Assembly: GCA_905182745.1 (NCBI GenBank)
Contig: CAJJCR010000002.1
Location: 1 to 64,000 of the forward strand
Reading direction: 5' to 3'
DNA: 64,000 bases
DNA from: Bacteroidetes bacterium MED-G20
Lineage (GTDB): Bacteria > Bacteroidota > Bacteroidia > Flavobacteriales_D > Parvicellaceae
The notes beneath the pieces were generated by a model. That model saw nothing but the letters and a program-made list of their open reading frames with translations, did no database searches and was not told the origin of the DNA. Shown one piece after another: positions 41,018 through 50,813 of the stretch. The stretch's first letter is position 1, and each line of letters opens with the position of its first letter. The position numbers and the translations under genes are program-made.

Positions 41018-42115
41018 TTAGACATTAAATCTAAAATGCATTACATCTCCGTCATTTACCACATATTCTTTTCCTTGAATCATTAACTTACCTGCTTCTT
41101 TGACAGAACTTTCAGAACCATACTCTACAAAATCACTGAACTTGATTACTTCAGCTTTTATAAATCCCTTTTCAAAATCTGTATGAATTACACCAGCAGC
41201 TTGAGGGGCGGTCATGCCTTTTTTTATGGTCCATGCCCTTACTTCTTTTTCTCCTGCAGTAAAGTAAGTCTGCAGGTTTAATAAAGAATATGCATATTTA
41301 ATAAGTTTACTTACCCCTGCTTCTGCAAGTCCTAGATCGTCTAAAAACATTTTTCGCTCCTCAAAATCATCTAGCTCAGCTATATCTGACTCAATTCCTG
41401 CACCTAAAACTAATATTTCAGCATTTTCATTGGCAACTAATTCTTTAACATTATCTACATGCTCATTTCCATTAATTACAGAACTTTCATCCACATTACA
41501 AACATAAATAACTGGTTTTGCTGTAATAAGTTGTAATTCATCTAAAAACTTGAACAAACCCTCATCAATATCCAAAGATCTGATTGAATCCCCAGAAACA
41601 AGATGTTCTCTTGCCTCAGTATAGACTTTGTAAATTTTCTCAGATTCCTTATCACCAGATTTGGCCTTTCTTTCAATTGCTCCAATTCTCTTTTCTAAAG
41701 TTTCTAAATCTTTTAATTGTAATTCTAAATCAATAATCTCTTTATCGGAAACAGGATTTACATTTCCATCAACATGAATAACATTATCGTCGTCAAAACA
41801 TCTTAGTACATGGATTATGGCATCTACTTCCCTAATATTAGCTAAGAACTGATTTCCAAGACCTTCTCCTTTGTGTGCACCTTTTACTAATCCTGCAATA
41901 TCTACAATTTCAATAGTAGTTGGAATAACTTTTTCAGGATTTACTAATTGTTCTAGATTGTTTAATCTATTGTCTGGAACTGTTATTGTTCCTACATTAG
42001 GTTCAATTGTACAAAAAGGAAAATTAGCAGATTGCGCCTTGGCATTTGAAAGACAATTAAAAAGAGTGGATTTACCAACATTTGGCAAACCAACAATTCC
42101 ACATTTTAGAGCCAT
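41018..42115 (-). CDS. ychF: redox-regulated P-loop ATPase YchF (Obg family)
   Basis: A 365-residue Obg-like ATPase. G1 motif is GLPNVGKSTLFN at residues 8-19, then the characteristic NFPFCTIEPNVG; the NVDE motif (altered G4, ATP preference) occurs in YVCNVDESS. A TGS domain closes the protein (MHFRFNV end). YchF binds ribosomes in other bacteria. It is on the minus strand, 26 bases downstream of the T9SS type B gene. Confidence 0.97.
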   Translation of the reverse strand: MALKCGIVGLPNVGKSTLFNCLSNAKAQSANFPFCTIEPNVGTITVPDNRLNNLEQLVNPEKVIPTTIEIVDIAGLVKGAHKGEGLGNQFLANIREVDAIIHVLRCFDDDNVIHVDGNVNPVSDKEIIDLELQLKDLETLEKRIGAIERKAKSGDKESEKIYKVYTEAREHLVSGDSIRSLDIDEGLFKFLDELQLITAKPVIYVCNVDESSVINGNEHVDNVKELVANENAEILVLGAGIESDIAELDDFEERKMFLDDLGLAEAGVSKLIKYAYSLLNLQTYFTAGEKEVRAWTIKKGMTAPQAAGVIHTDFEKGFIKAEVIKFSDFVEYGSESSVKEAGKLMIQGKEYVVNDGDVMHFRFNV

Positions 42116-42141
42116 TAATTTATAATTTAAAAGTAAATATT

Positions 42142-44644
42142 TTAGTTAGTTATAATCTGTAAAACACCTTGATTTTTTTCTTTTCCATTGTCAAAACTTA
42201 AGAAAAAATAATAAGTTCCCGAACCCAACGTATTGCCTTTAGAGTTGGTTCCATACCATTGGTTTTTGTAAGCAGAATCTTCAAATACAACTTTTCCCCA
42301 TCTGTTTAGAATTATTAAACTCACATCGTCATAAATCGATGCAAAATGAGTGTAAAAGTTATCGTTAACATTGTCTCCATTTGGAGTAATAACATTTGGA
42401 ATATCACACTTTTCAATTACTAAATCTTCAGATGTAGTTTCTTCACCACACTCATTGAGAACAGTTAATTGAATTTCGTGATTTCCAATAGTATAGTTGT
42501 TACTATTTAGAACCAAAGAATCTCCAAGAGAAATTATATCTCCTTCCATGTCTGTCCACTCATAAGTAAAATCAGTATTGGTATTGTAAATTATAGAGAG
42601 AATACTTTGTCCAACACAAAAAGTATCTAAAGAAAAAGGAAATGGATCTGGTTCTTCATTGAACTCAATTATGTGTATTAATGTATCATTGCAGTACACG
42701 TCAAATAATCCCATAAAGTATGCACCAGGTTCTGATGCAGTTATTGTTGGGTTGGCGACAGTATTATTTGGATCAAAAGATAATGTTCCAAAATCACTGT
42801 AATAAAGCCATAATCCACCTGAGGGAGGTAAATAATTTGAAGTATAATCAAAATAGTCATCACAAGTTGTAGTATCTCCTATTATAGAGCCTCCTTGTAT
42901 TGTTTGAACAGTAATAACAGTATCGTAATAACATCCAAACTCGTCCTCTACCACAAAAGTATAATTTGTAGGTCCAAGACTATTTGGCTGAACTATTATA
43001 TTGGTATCCTGATTTGAAATAATTGTACTATCAGGCAACCAATTGGTGGATGTTATTGAAGGAGCATAAGTTTCACTATTTGGATGAAGAGTACTATTAA
43101 AATATATTCCCCATTCACAAATATAACCATCATCAATTGAAAAATTATCTCTTACAGTTAGTGTCCAAGTACCGTTAACGGGACAACCCACTAAATTTGG
43201 TAAATATGATTCTTCAGGCTCATATAAACCTGGTGTTACCATTTGACCAGCACTAGGACCAGTAGCAGTGGTTGGGGTAAAACCATTTACCCATGCTGGC
43301 ATGGCATTACTTGAATTGGAAAAACAGTACTCTTCACAATAACCTATATTCCCGGTATTATTGTCATATGCACCTCCTAAAAATGTACTTCCTCCTCCAA
43401 AACCACCTGGGAACAATCCCGAGCCAGAATAACTATTAAATACATTTACAGATAATCCACTTGGGCAAGTAAGCATCATTTCTAAATCACCTAAATAAGA
43501 ATGTTCCATTTTAACACACATTTTTTCAATATCAGACGCATTTTGAATAGTAATTCCTGGTGTAAATCCAGAAATACTGATGTCAGTTGTATAATTAATT
43601 CCTGAACCATCAGGAAGATAAGTTTGAGTACCAAAAACTCCTCCTATCGGAAAGTTAGTAGAGACAGGGTCCACTCCTACTGTATCAGATCCAGTAACTC
43701 CGCCAAATAGTTCAGTAACTCTTCCTAAACAAATAGGAGATTGAGCTGGTCCACATGTGGAAAAATTAGGTCTAGTAGATACTCTGATTTTACAAAAACT
43801 ATATCGAAATTGACCAAAAGAATCTTCAATTTTCAAAGTAACAAAGTATCCATTTCTTGCAGGTGGAGTAAATAAAAAAGAGTTAGTTGTATAAGATGAT
43901 CCATCACTTAATTCCCAAGATACAGTGTAGCTATTAGACTGCATATATCCACCTCCACCAAGTGCTGCAGAATCACCACCTGGCTCATAAGGAAAATATG
44001 GATCAGCGACAAACTCCACAATATCACCAAAGCAAATATCTACATATCCTGTATCTATTGGCAATAAGTCATTTAAAGTGTCTCCTGAACCGTTGGCATT
44101 TCCAGTAATAAAGGCACTTATGTGATTGGAAAATGGTTGAATAAGATTGGAGCAAGATAGATTTGCACCCCAACCAGTACCTTGAAAAGAAGCATCACTT
44201 ACAAATTTAAATGTCAAACAACCTGAGGTATTTACCCAAGAAGCTGGAATATTTACTCCGTTTGGAAAAGTGGAATCATTTATAGCAGCAAGTAAAGGAT
44301 CATTTATCGTAGGACCATCATAGACATACAATGTATCCGTTGGGTGAATGTTTAAAACATATCCGTTTGCAGGGTCGTTTAAAATTGCCAAAACCATTTT
44401 AGAACCTGTGGAATCTGGACATAAAGTAATTATTTCATATTCATTAGGACCATAAGGTAAGGCATCATCCACCTGCATCTCTAAAATTAATAAAAGAACC
44501 GTTGTTAAAATCCGTGTCACAATTACAAGGACCATTGGAAGTACTAGAAGTCCAATCATCATCTGAAATTAACACCTCTGGCTGAGCATATACTTCAAAA
44601 ATGAAGAATATCTTAAATAGGAATATATAAATAAGCTTATTCAA
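42142..44644 (-). CDS. large secreted protein with CUB-like, PKD, P-domain and gliding-associated (T9SS type B) C-terminal domain; one frameshift near the start
   Basis: The main frame (from 44562) codes for about 800 residues: a CUB-like domain (to about residue 135), a PKD-like domain (about 170-265), a proprotein-convertase P-domain (about 300-490, ending GTWTLTVRDNFSIDDGY), an Ig-like part and the type B C-terminal domain (ITPNGDNVNDNFY ... GTYYFFLSFDNG, about 715-806). Upstream, another frame reads signal peptide (KLIYIFLFKIFFIFEVYAQ) and CDTDFNNGSFINF, which fits the missing first CUB strand. One extra base near 44469 joins them; the start is then a TTG at 44644 overlapping the previous gene stop by 8 bases. 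It is likely a cell-surface adhesin or cargo exported by T9SS. Confidence 0.88.
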
Positions 44645-44999
44645 CTGATTTCATTTCGTTTTTAAGGTGGTCGACTGACTTTAAAACCAGTAATATGTTC
44701 CAATTAGAAACTAGATAGTATTGATAATCATTCATTAAAAAATCAACATCCATTTGGTTAATGTCTAATTTGGATGTATCGCTTATTAAAATTGTGCCAG
44801 CTAATCTGTTAGAAAACGACTTATCTTTAGGAAGAGATAAAAAATAATAACCGCTTTTATTTAAATAGTTTAGATTTTCTTTATTGCTTAGAAAATCTAC
44901 TACTTCATTGTTCTCGACGGCTTGGGTGGTGTTTTCTTTTTGTGAAAAAAAAGAGTTAAATAACAAAAAAAGTATAATTAATAAGAAGAATCTTTCCAT
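44637..44999 (-). CDS. small exported protein upstream of the T9SS type B gene
   Basis: A 120-residue protein with a signal peptide (residues 1-19, ending FFSQK). No family is recognised. The mature part has a SGYYFLSLPKDKSF segment. Its stop overlaps the proposed TTG start of the large T9SS protein, so the two are probably co-expressed. It might be a helper or a small lineage-specific envelope protein. Confidence 0.6.
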   Translation of the reverse strand: MERFFLLIILFLLFNSFFSQKENTTQAVENNEVVDFLSNKENLNYLNKSGYYFLSLPKDKSFSNRLAGTILISDTSKLDINQMDVDFLMNDYQYYLVSNWNILLVLKSVDHLKNEMKSVE

Positions 45000-45135
45000 A
45001 TAATTCGAAAATACAATTTTATGGGAATTTAGAACAATATTGACAGAATATAATATAAAAAAAGCCTATTGATATGAAATTCAAGAGAATTGATCTAATT
45101 ATTAAAATAGTTACTGAAAGTTGTTAACACTCACC

Positions 45136-45163
45136 TTGTAGAATAACTATATGCTTATTTTTG
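45136..45163 (+). promoter_or_regulatory. Bacteroidota-type promoter (TTG-N17-TATTTTTG) for the transketolase operon
   Basis: TTG at 45136-45138 and TATTTTTG at 45156-45163 are separated by 17 bases, a full match to the Bacteroidota -33/-7 consensus. The ATG of the transketolase N-terminal gene is 17 bases after the -7 element. It is the best promoter seen in this window. Confidence 0.65.
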
Positions 45164-45180
45164 GATATTAAATTTATAAA

Positions 45181-46029
45181 ATGAAAGAATATAATTTAGA
45201 ATCCTTAGAAAAATTTACTAGCCAAGTAAGAAGGGATATTGTAAGAATGGTTCATGCTCAAAATTCTGGTCATCCTGGTGGTTCTCTTGGATGTGTAGAA
45301 TATTTTACTGCAATTTATAAGGTTATTATGAACCACAGCACAAATTTCTCTATGGATGGTAAAAATGAGGATTTATTTTTTCTTTCTAATGGACACATAT
45401 CCCCTGTATTTTATTCTGTTTTGGCTAGAACCGGCTATTTCCCAGTAAAGGAACTCAATACTTTTAGAAAAATTGATTCTAGACTTCAAGGTCATCCAAC
45501 AACTCATGAAGGTTTACCAGGTATAAGGGTCGCAAGTGGTTCTTTAGGACAAGGTTTAAGTGTTGCAATTGGAGCAGCAACAACTAAGAAATTAAATAAG
45601 GACAGTAGTTTGGTTTATACACTCCATGGAGATGGTGAACTTCAAGAAGGACAAATATGGGAAGCTGCTATGTATGCTTCGGCAAAAAAAGTAGATAATT
45701 TGATTTCTACCATTGATTTTAATGGAAGACAAATAGATGGTGATGTAGATGATGTCCTCTCTCTTGGTAATTTGGAAGAAAAATGGAATGCGTTTGGATG
45801 GAAAACATTAAGTTGTAATGGTAATAATCTTCAAGAGATGATTACAACTTTAGAAACAGCAAAAAGTTTAACAGGAAAAAAACAACCTATAATGATAATT
45901 ATGAAAACTGAGATGGGTTATGGAGTTGATTATATGATGGGATCTCATAAGTGGCATGGTGTCGCTCCTAATGATGAGCAATTAGAAATAGCTCTAAATC
46001 AACAAGTTGAGTCTTTAGGAGACTATTAA
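45181..46029 (+). CDS. transketolase N-terminal subunit
   Basis: A 282-residue TPP-binding half. It shows NSGHPGGSLGCVEY near residue 28-41, and the TPP/Mg2+ stretch GDGELQEGQIWEAAMYASA followed by IDFNGRQIDG. Split transketolases are common in Bacteroidota, where the C-terminal half is encoded next door. Here the C-terminal half lies 1.4 kb downstream, after an inserted von Willebrand A gene, which is unusual. A pentose phosphate role is standard for the family. Confidence 0.95.
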   Translation: MKEYNLESLEKFTSQVRRDIVRMVHAQNSGHPGGSLGCVEYFTAIYKVIMNHSTNFSMDGKNEDLFFLSNGHISPVFYSVLARTGYFPVKELNTFRKIDSRLQGHPTTHEGLPGIRVASGSLGQGLSVAIGAATTKKLNKDSSLVYTLHGDGELQEGQIWEAAMYASAKKVDNLISTIDFNGRQIDGDVDDVLSLGNLEEKWNAFGWKTLSCNGNNLQEMITTLETAKSLTGKKQPIMIIMKTEMGYGVDYMMGSHKWHGVAPNDEQLEIALNQQVESLGDY

Positions 46030-46054
46030 AACTTTAATAGTTCAATTAAAATTT

Positions 46055-47449
46055 ATGCAACTTTATTTTAAGATATCTTTTATTAATCCTATTAAGCTTC
46101 TTTTGGTAGGGTTAGATGCTATAGCTCAAAATGAGGATGGTAAAATTAGAATACTATTCATTTTTGATGGATCCAATAGCATGAATGCTCAATGGGGAAA
46201 TAGTAGTAAGATAACTATTGCAAAGCAGTTAATGATACAAACCATAGACAGTCTAAAAATGCTTGAAAACGTGGAACTAGCGTTAAGAATGTATGGACAT
46301 CAAACTAGAATTGCTCCAGGTAGACAAGACTGTTCTGATACTAAACTAGAAGTGCCATTTGCAGCTGCTAAAGCAAAATCATCTTCCATATAATCAATAA
46401 AATTAGAGTCCTTAGAGCCCAAAGGCACTACCCCTATAGCAAGATCCTTGGAATATTCTGCAGACGATTTTCCCGACTGCGAAAATTGTAGAAATATTAT
46501 TATTTTATTAACTGATGGCATTGAGGCTTGCGACGAAGATCCTTGTGCTGTTGCAATTGCCCTTAAAGATAAAAATATTAAACTTAAACCTTTTGTTATT
46601 GGACTTGGACTAGACACTTCTTATCTAGGTCAGTTTCAGTGTATTGGAGAGTTTTTAAGTGCTGAAGACCAAGACTCTTTTAAGAGCGTTTTAAAGTTTG
46701 TTATAAGTCAAGCTTTAAATAATACAACGAGTTCAAGTTAATTTAAATAATATAAGAAATCTTCCTGAAGAAACTAATGTTACTATGAGTTTTTATAATG
46801 ATAAGAACGATAAATTATTGCATACCTATATGCATACGATTAAATAGATTATCAAAACCCAGATACCATTGCCTTAGATCCACTTTACACCTATAAACTT
46901 GTTGTTCATACTGTTCCTGAAGTTGTTTGTAGAAGGGAGTCAAACTCATTCCCGGCAAACACAATATTATAAATGCAGATACTCCGATGGGAGAGCTCAA
47001 TTTGAAGATACAAGGTTCTATTAACCAATATACTGCTCTTAATTGCTCTAGTTAAAACTCCCAAAGAATCCTCTTTAATTAACATTCACAAAATGAACAC
47101 CACTAAACAATATTTAGTAGGTGATTATGATTTAGAAATATTAACCTTGCCAAGGATAAAATTTGAAAATATTAAAATTAATCAAAGTCAAATAACTGAA
47201 ATAACCATCCCTCACTATGGAACCATAGAAATAAATAAATCTATTGGACCTGCTGCACTATTTTTAAAAAAAGACGGTAAGAATATTTGGTTGTATGATT
47301 TTGATAAAGAGATGACAATCGAAAGCTTGAATATTCAACCCGGAAAATATTTTATTAGCTTTCGAAATATAAGATCTAAAAGTACTGCCCACACAATAAT
47401 TAAGGAATTTACAATAGCTTCAGGACAAAACATTAACATAAATTTATAA
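46055..47449 (+). pseudogene. secreted von Willebrand factor type A domain protein, repeatedly frameshifted, between transketolase halves
   Basis: The VWA MIDAS motif is intact: FDGSNSM (DxSxS) near 46160-46180 and LTDGIEACDED near 46508-46540. It has an N-terminal signal-like segment ending in IAQ, Cys-rich loops (DCSD, DCENC, CDEDPC), and a C-terminal beta-rich part (47093-47449, LVGDYDLEILTLPRI). Sense moves between frames near 46375 and 46410 (flanking an in-frame TAA at 46391), 46730, 46848, 46976 and 47055. Between breaks the text is coherent (for example DYQNPDTIALDPLYTYKLVV, 46849 on). Six or more lesions in 1.4 kb. It ends one base before the transketolase C-terminal ATG. Either a decaying gene or a badly read locus. 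Confidence 0.75.
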
Positions 47450-47450
47450 A

Positions 47451-48401
47451 ATGAAATTTGAAATTTTAGGAAATAAAGACACAAGATCAGGATTTGGAGA
47501 TGGTCTTACTCAACTTGGTAAAACAAATCCGAATGTAGTTGCTCTTTGTGCAGATCTTACCGGGTCGTTAAAAATGAATGACTTTAAAGATCAATTTCCA
47601 GATAGATTTTTTCAAGTAGGAATAGCTGAAGCTAATATGATGGGAATTGCTGCAGGAATGACCATAGGTGGTAAAATTCCATTCACCGGTACATTTGCAA
47701 ATTTTTCTACTAGTAGAGTTTATGATCAAGTTCGACAATCGATAGCTTACTCTGGAAAAAATGTAAAACTTTGTGCTTCTCATGCTGGATTAACCTTAGG
47801 TGAAGATGGAGCAACTCACCAAGTATTAGAAGATATTGGGATGATGAAAATGTTACCTGGAATGACAGTTATTAACCCGTGTGACTATAACCAAACCAAG
47901 GCTGCAACCATTGCTATTGCAGATTTCAATGGTCCTGTTTATTTAAGATTTGGACGACCAAAAGTTCCTATATTTATCCCTGAAGACACTCCATTTGAAA
48001 TTGGCAAAGCTTTACTACTTCAAGAAGGTACAGATGTATCTATTTTTGCAACTGGTCACTTAGTCTGGGAAGCCGTAGAAGCTGCAAAAACATTAGCAAA
48101 AGAGGGAGTATCCGTTGAATTAATTAATATTCATACCATTAAACCTTTGGATAATGAAAGCATCTTAAGGTCAGTAGCTAAAACAAAATGTGTTGTAACA
48201 GCAGAAGAACATCAAGTTGCTGGAGGAATGGGAGAATCAATAGCACAATTGCTAGCTAATAACCATCCAGCTGCTATGGAATTTGTAGCAGTTAATGATA
48301 AATTTGGGGAAAGTGGAAAACCAGCTGATCTAATGAAAAAATATGGTTTACATTCTTCTGATATAATTAAAGCAACCCATTGTGTTTTAAAGCGAAAATA
48401 A
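47451..48401 (+). CDS. transketolase C-terminal subunit
   Basis: A 316-residue partner of the N-terminal half, with the pyrimidine-binding domain (VGIAEANMMGIAAGMTIGG) and the C-terminal domain (TAEEHQVAGGMGESIAQLL). The TPP-activating Glu is in GIAEANM. It is undamaged. It starts one base after the VWA stop, so all three genes are likely on one transcript from the promoter at 45136. It would need the other half to be active. Confidence 0.95.
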   Translation: MKFEILGNKDTRSGFGDGLTQLGKTNPNVVALCADLTGSLKMNDFKDQFPDRFFQVGIAEANMMGIAAGMTIGGKIPFTGTFANFSTSRVYDQVRQSIAYSGKNVKLCASHAGLTLGEDGATHQVLEDIGMMKMLPGMTVINPCDYNQTKAATIAIADFNGPVYLRFGRPKVPIFIPEDTPFEIGKALLLQEGTDVSIFATGHLVWEAVEAAKTLAKEGVSVELINIHTIKPLDNESILRSVAKTKCVVTAEEHQVAGGMGESIAQLLANNHPAAMEFVAVNDKFGESGKPADLMKKYGLHSSDIIKATHCVLKRK

Positions 48402-48411
48402 TCGTATTTGA

Positions 48412-48959
48412 ATGCATGATAAAAAAGTTGAAGAAGAAATATTATCTCTTTTCAATAATGAGAAAACCAAAAAAGAAGGTTTTACACTTTTGGTAAATCA
48501 TTTTAAGAAATCTATTTACTTTCAAATTAGAAGAATAGTTATTTCTCACGAGAATACAGATGATGTAGTTCAGGAAGTTTTCATTAAATGTTGGAATAAA
48601 CTAAATACTTTTAATGGAAAATCTAAATTATCAACATGGATTTACAGAGTTGCTTATAACGAAGCGATTCAATGGATTAGGAAAAATAAAAAAGAACATC
48701 ATTTAAATATTTCTGAGATTCAAATCAGATAAGCAGCCTACCAACAATATTTTCCATAAAGATGCAGAAGAAATAAGCATATTGTTAGAAAAAGCTGTTC
48801 TACAATTACCAGAAAAACAAAAAATTACCTTTCAGTTAAAATATTTTGAGGATTTAACCTATAAAGAAATTCAGCTAATAACTGGAGGAAGTATAGGAGG
48901 ATTAAAATCTAACTATCATTACGCAGTCATCAATAGAAAAATTATTATCTATAGATTAA
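48412..48959 (+). CDS. ECF-type RNA polymerase sigma factor, two frameshifts
   Basis: Sigma region 2 is read from 48412: DVVQEVFIKCWNKLNTF and STWIYRVAYNEAI. Near 48726 the sense moves to another frame, giving QPTNNIFHKDAEEISILL, and region 4 follows (LPEKQKITFQLKYFEDLTYKE, then GLKSNYHYAV). A second shift near 48932 would end the protein at 48957-48959. Restored length is about 182 residues, usual for an ECF factor. It leads an operon with two small genes and a periplasmic sensor. It follows the transketolase gene by 10 bases. Confidence 0.85.
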
Positions 48960-48997
48960 TTTTTATGAATTGATTATCAAACTAGTATAATAATAAA

Positions 48998-49204
48998 ATG
49001 GATTATAGAAAAATATCAAAGAATATTGAAGTAATAAAACTTCTTAAAAAAAGAAAAGAAATTGAAGACAAGATTTTTAAATTAGATGAAAATGCATTAA
49101 TTAACTACGAACTTAAGTTATTAAGCAGTCCAGTTATTAATGAATCTTTCCCTGATACTTTTGAAGTAAGTAAAGTAATTAGTGAATTAAGTAAAAATAG
49201 ATAA
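48998..49204 (+). CDS. small hypothetical protein in the ECF sigma operon
   Basis: A 68-residue, charged, probably helical protein (MDYRKISKNIEVIKLLKKRKE) without a membrane segment. Many Bacteroidota ECF operons carry a short gene of this size after the sigma gene. Function unknown. It lies 38 bases after the sigma end and 19 before the next gene. Confidence 0.55.
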   Translation: MDYRKISKNIEVIKLLKKRKEIEDKIFKLDENALINYELKLLSSPVINESFPDTFEVSKVISELSKNR

Positions 49205-49223
49205 ACAATTAATAATAACAACT

Positions 49224-49610
49224 ATGTTTAGTGACATGGAAATATTTAAAAAAAACAAAAAGAAGTATCTTAAATCTATTTATTATATACCTGAAAACTA
49301 TTTTAATGAACTAAACCCTAAGCTTGAAAATCGCATAAATAGTTTAGAATCAAAAAAATCAAAAATTATTTTACTTAATAAATTATTTAAAGCAGCTGCA
49401 ATGTTTTTACTGTTAATAGGATTTTATTTCATATTTAATTATTCCTCCAAAATTGAAAATATTAACTATGTTCAATTAGATGAATCTATTGATGAATATT
49501 TAGCTATTGAAAACGAAATATTTTACACTTTCATTAATGATGAAGATTTTAATTATTTAAATTTTGATGAAAATATAGATGATTATTTGGAAATAGAAAT
49601 TGATTTATAA
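49224..49610 (+). CDS. putative anti-sigma-like single-pass membrane protein
   Basis: A 128-residue protein with a cytoplasmic N-terminus containing YYIPENYFNELNPKLE, a pattern often seen in small proteins beside ECF factors in Bacteroidota, and one membrane helix (about residues 53-72). The C-terminal part is very acidic and repeats an LDESIDEYLAIE / FDENIDDYLEIE unit. A role as membrane-bound regulator of the sigma factor is inferred from gene order, not from a known anti-sigma domain. Confidence 0.6.
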   Translation: MFSDMEIFKKNKKKYLKSIYYIPENYFNELNPKLENRINSLESKKSKIILLNKLFKAAAMFLLLIGFYFIFNYSSKIENINYVQLDESIDEYLAIENEIFYTFINDEDFNYLNFDENIDDYLEIEIDL

Positions 49611-49627
49611 AGCTCTAAAAAACAAAC

Positions 49628-50116
49628 ATGAAAAAATTTAATAAAATTAAAAAACTAAGTATTTTTCTTATTATATGTCTGTCCTCCACTTTCATATTGG
49701 CTCAAAATGATTTAAAACCAAAAAAGGAAAATAGAGAGGCTATTAAAGTTGCATTTTTTACTGCAAAAATGAATTTAAATACAGAAGAATCTAGAGTGTT
49801 TTGGCCTGTAGTAAATGAGATGGAAAATGAGTTAAAAGATCTTAAAGATAAAAATGCTCATGGCAGAATGATGTTGAAGGATAAAAAAATAGAAGACTTT
49901 TCTGATAGAGAATTAGAGGAGATGATGGACGCTAGAATACAAATGGGCAAAGCAAAAGTAGATATTTTAGTTAAATACCATGAAAAATTCAAAGAAGTAC
50001 TTTCCATTCAAAAAGTAGCTAAATTTTACCAAGCAGGTAAAGAATTTAAAAAAATACAATTAGAAAGAAAAAAGCAACACAATAACCCAGGAGAAAGACA
50101 AGGAAACAGAAAATAA
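49628..50116 (+). CDS. periplasmic 'sensor of ECF-type sigma factor' (Spy/CpxP-like)
   Basis: A 162-residue exported helical protein: signal peptide at 1-25 (ending ILAQN), then REAIKVAFFTAKMNLNTEES and FWPVVNEMENEL, the typical arrangement of Bacteroidota proteins annotated as sensor of ECF-type sigma factor. The tail is basic and Asn/Gln rich. It closes the sigma operon. It is proposed to sense envelope state; no direct evidence exists in this sequence. Confidence 0.75.
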   Translation: MKKFNKIKKLSIFLIICLSSTFILAQNDLKPKKENREAIKVAFFTAKMNLNTEESRVFWPVVNEMENELKDLKDKNAHGRMMLKDKKIEDFSDRELEEMMDARIQMGKAKVDILVKYHEKFKEVLSIQKVAKFYQAGKEFKKIQLERKKQHNNPGERQGNRK

Positions 50117-50149
50117 ATTACTATAATTTAATAAATTAAAATACCATTA

Positions 50150-50671
50150 CTAATTATTTTTTCTAGGACCAGGTTTGTCCATATTGTTTTCTTTTTGCAA
50201 CTCAGTTACAATCTTAGCTGCAGCCGGACATACTTCTGTATTCTTTAAAGTTAAATCTAAAATTTGGTACATATTTTTTCTGTTAGTATGAGGATAACCC
50301 TCACAAGCTAATGGCCTATACTCATAAATTGTACAACTATTGTCCTCTTTATCCAAAAAAGCACATGGTGAGGATTTCAACACATAATCACCGTCGGAAT
50401 CTACTCTAAGATAAGTTTCAATAAATTTAACTGATTTAATTCTCTGTTTTTTTGCAATTCTTTTAATATCAACATCTCTAAAAACAGGGCTAGTAGTTTT
50501 ACAACAGTTTCCACATTTTAAGCAATCTATTTCTTCAAAGACCTCTTGATGTTTCTGTTGAAATATAGTATCAATATGGTTTGCCTTTTTCTTTTTCAAC
50601 TTAGTGATAAAACTTTTATTTTTATCTATTGTTTGTTTAGGAAGGTCAAGTAATTTATCGTATTCCATCAT
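50150..50671 (-). CDS. YkgJ family cysteine cluster protein
   Basis: A 173-residue protein with the zinc/iron-chelating cluster CLKCGNCC (about residues 52-59), then PCAFLDKEDNSCTIYEYRPLACEGYPH, giving the full CxxCxxCC...C...C pattern of YkgJ. Metal identity and function are unknown. It is convergent with the sigma operon and divergent from menA. Confidence 0.9.
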   Translation of the reverse strand: MMEYDKLLDLPKQTIDKNKSFITKLKKKKANHIDTIFQQKHQEVFEEIDCLKCGNCCKTTSPVFRDVDIKRIAKKQRIKSVKFIETYLRVDSDGDYVLKSSPCAFLDKEDNSCTIYEYRPLACEGYPHTNRKNMYQILDLTLKNTEVCPAAAKIVTELQKENNMDKPGPRKNN

Positions 50672-50813
50672 GAAATTAATGAGTTATTATCTAATCTACA
50701 AAACATAACGAATAAGGATTAATAATATTCACTTTTAAGTGGAAATTTTAATAAATAACAAAAAACAACACAACAATAAACTTGTAGAAAGAAAAAGATA
50801 ATACTTTTAGAAT

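Noticed and set aside
46300..46617. Minus-strand open frame inside the VWA gene
   Set aside because: The plus strand holds the VWA MIDAS residues across the same bases; the minus-strand product shows no motif.
50782..50809. Promoter TTG-N17-TACTTTTA in front of menA
   Set aside because: The -7 element is imperfect (last base A) and would place the transcript start on the GTG start codon.
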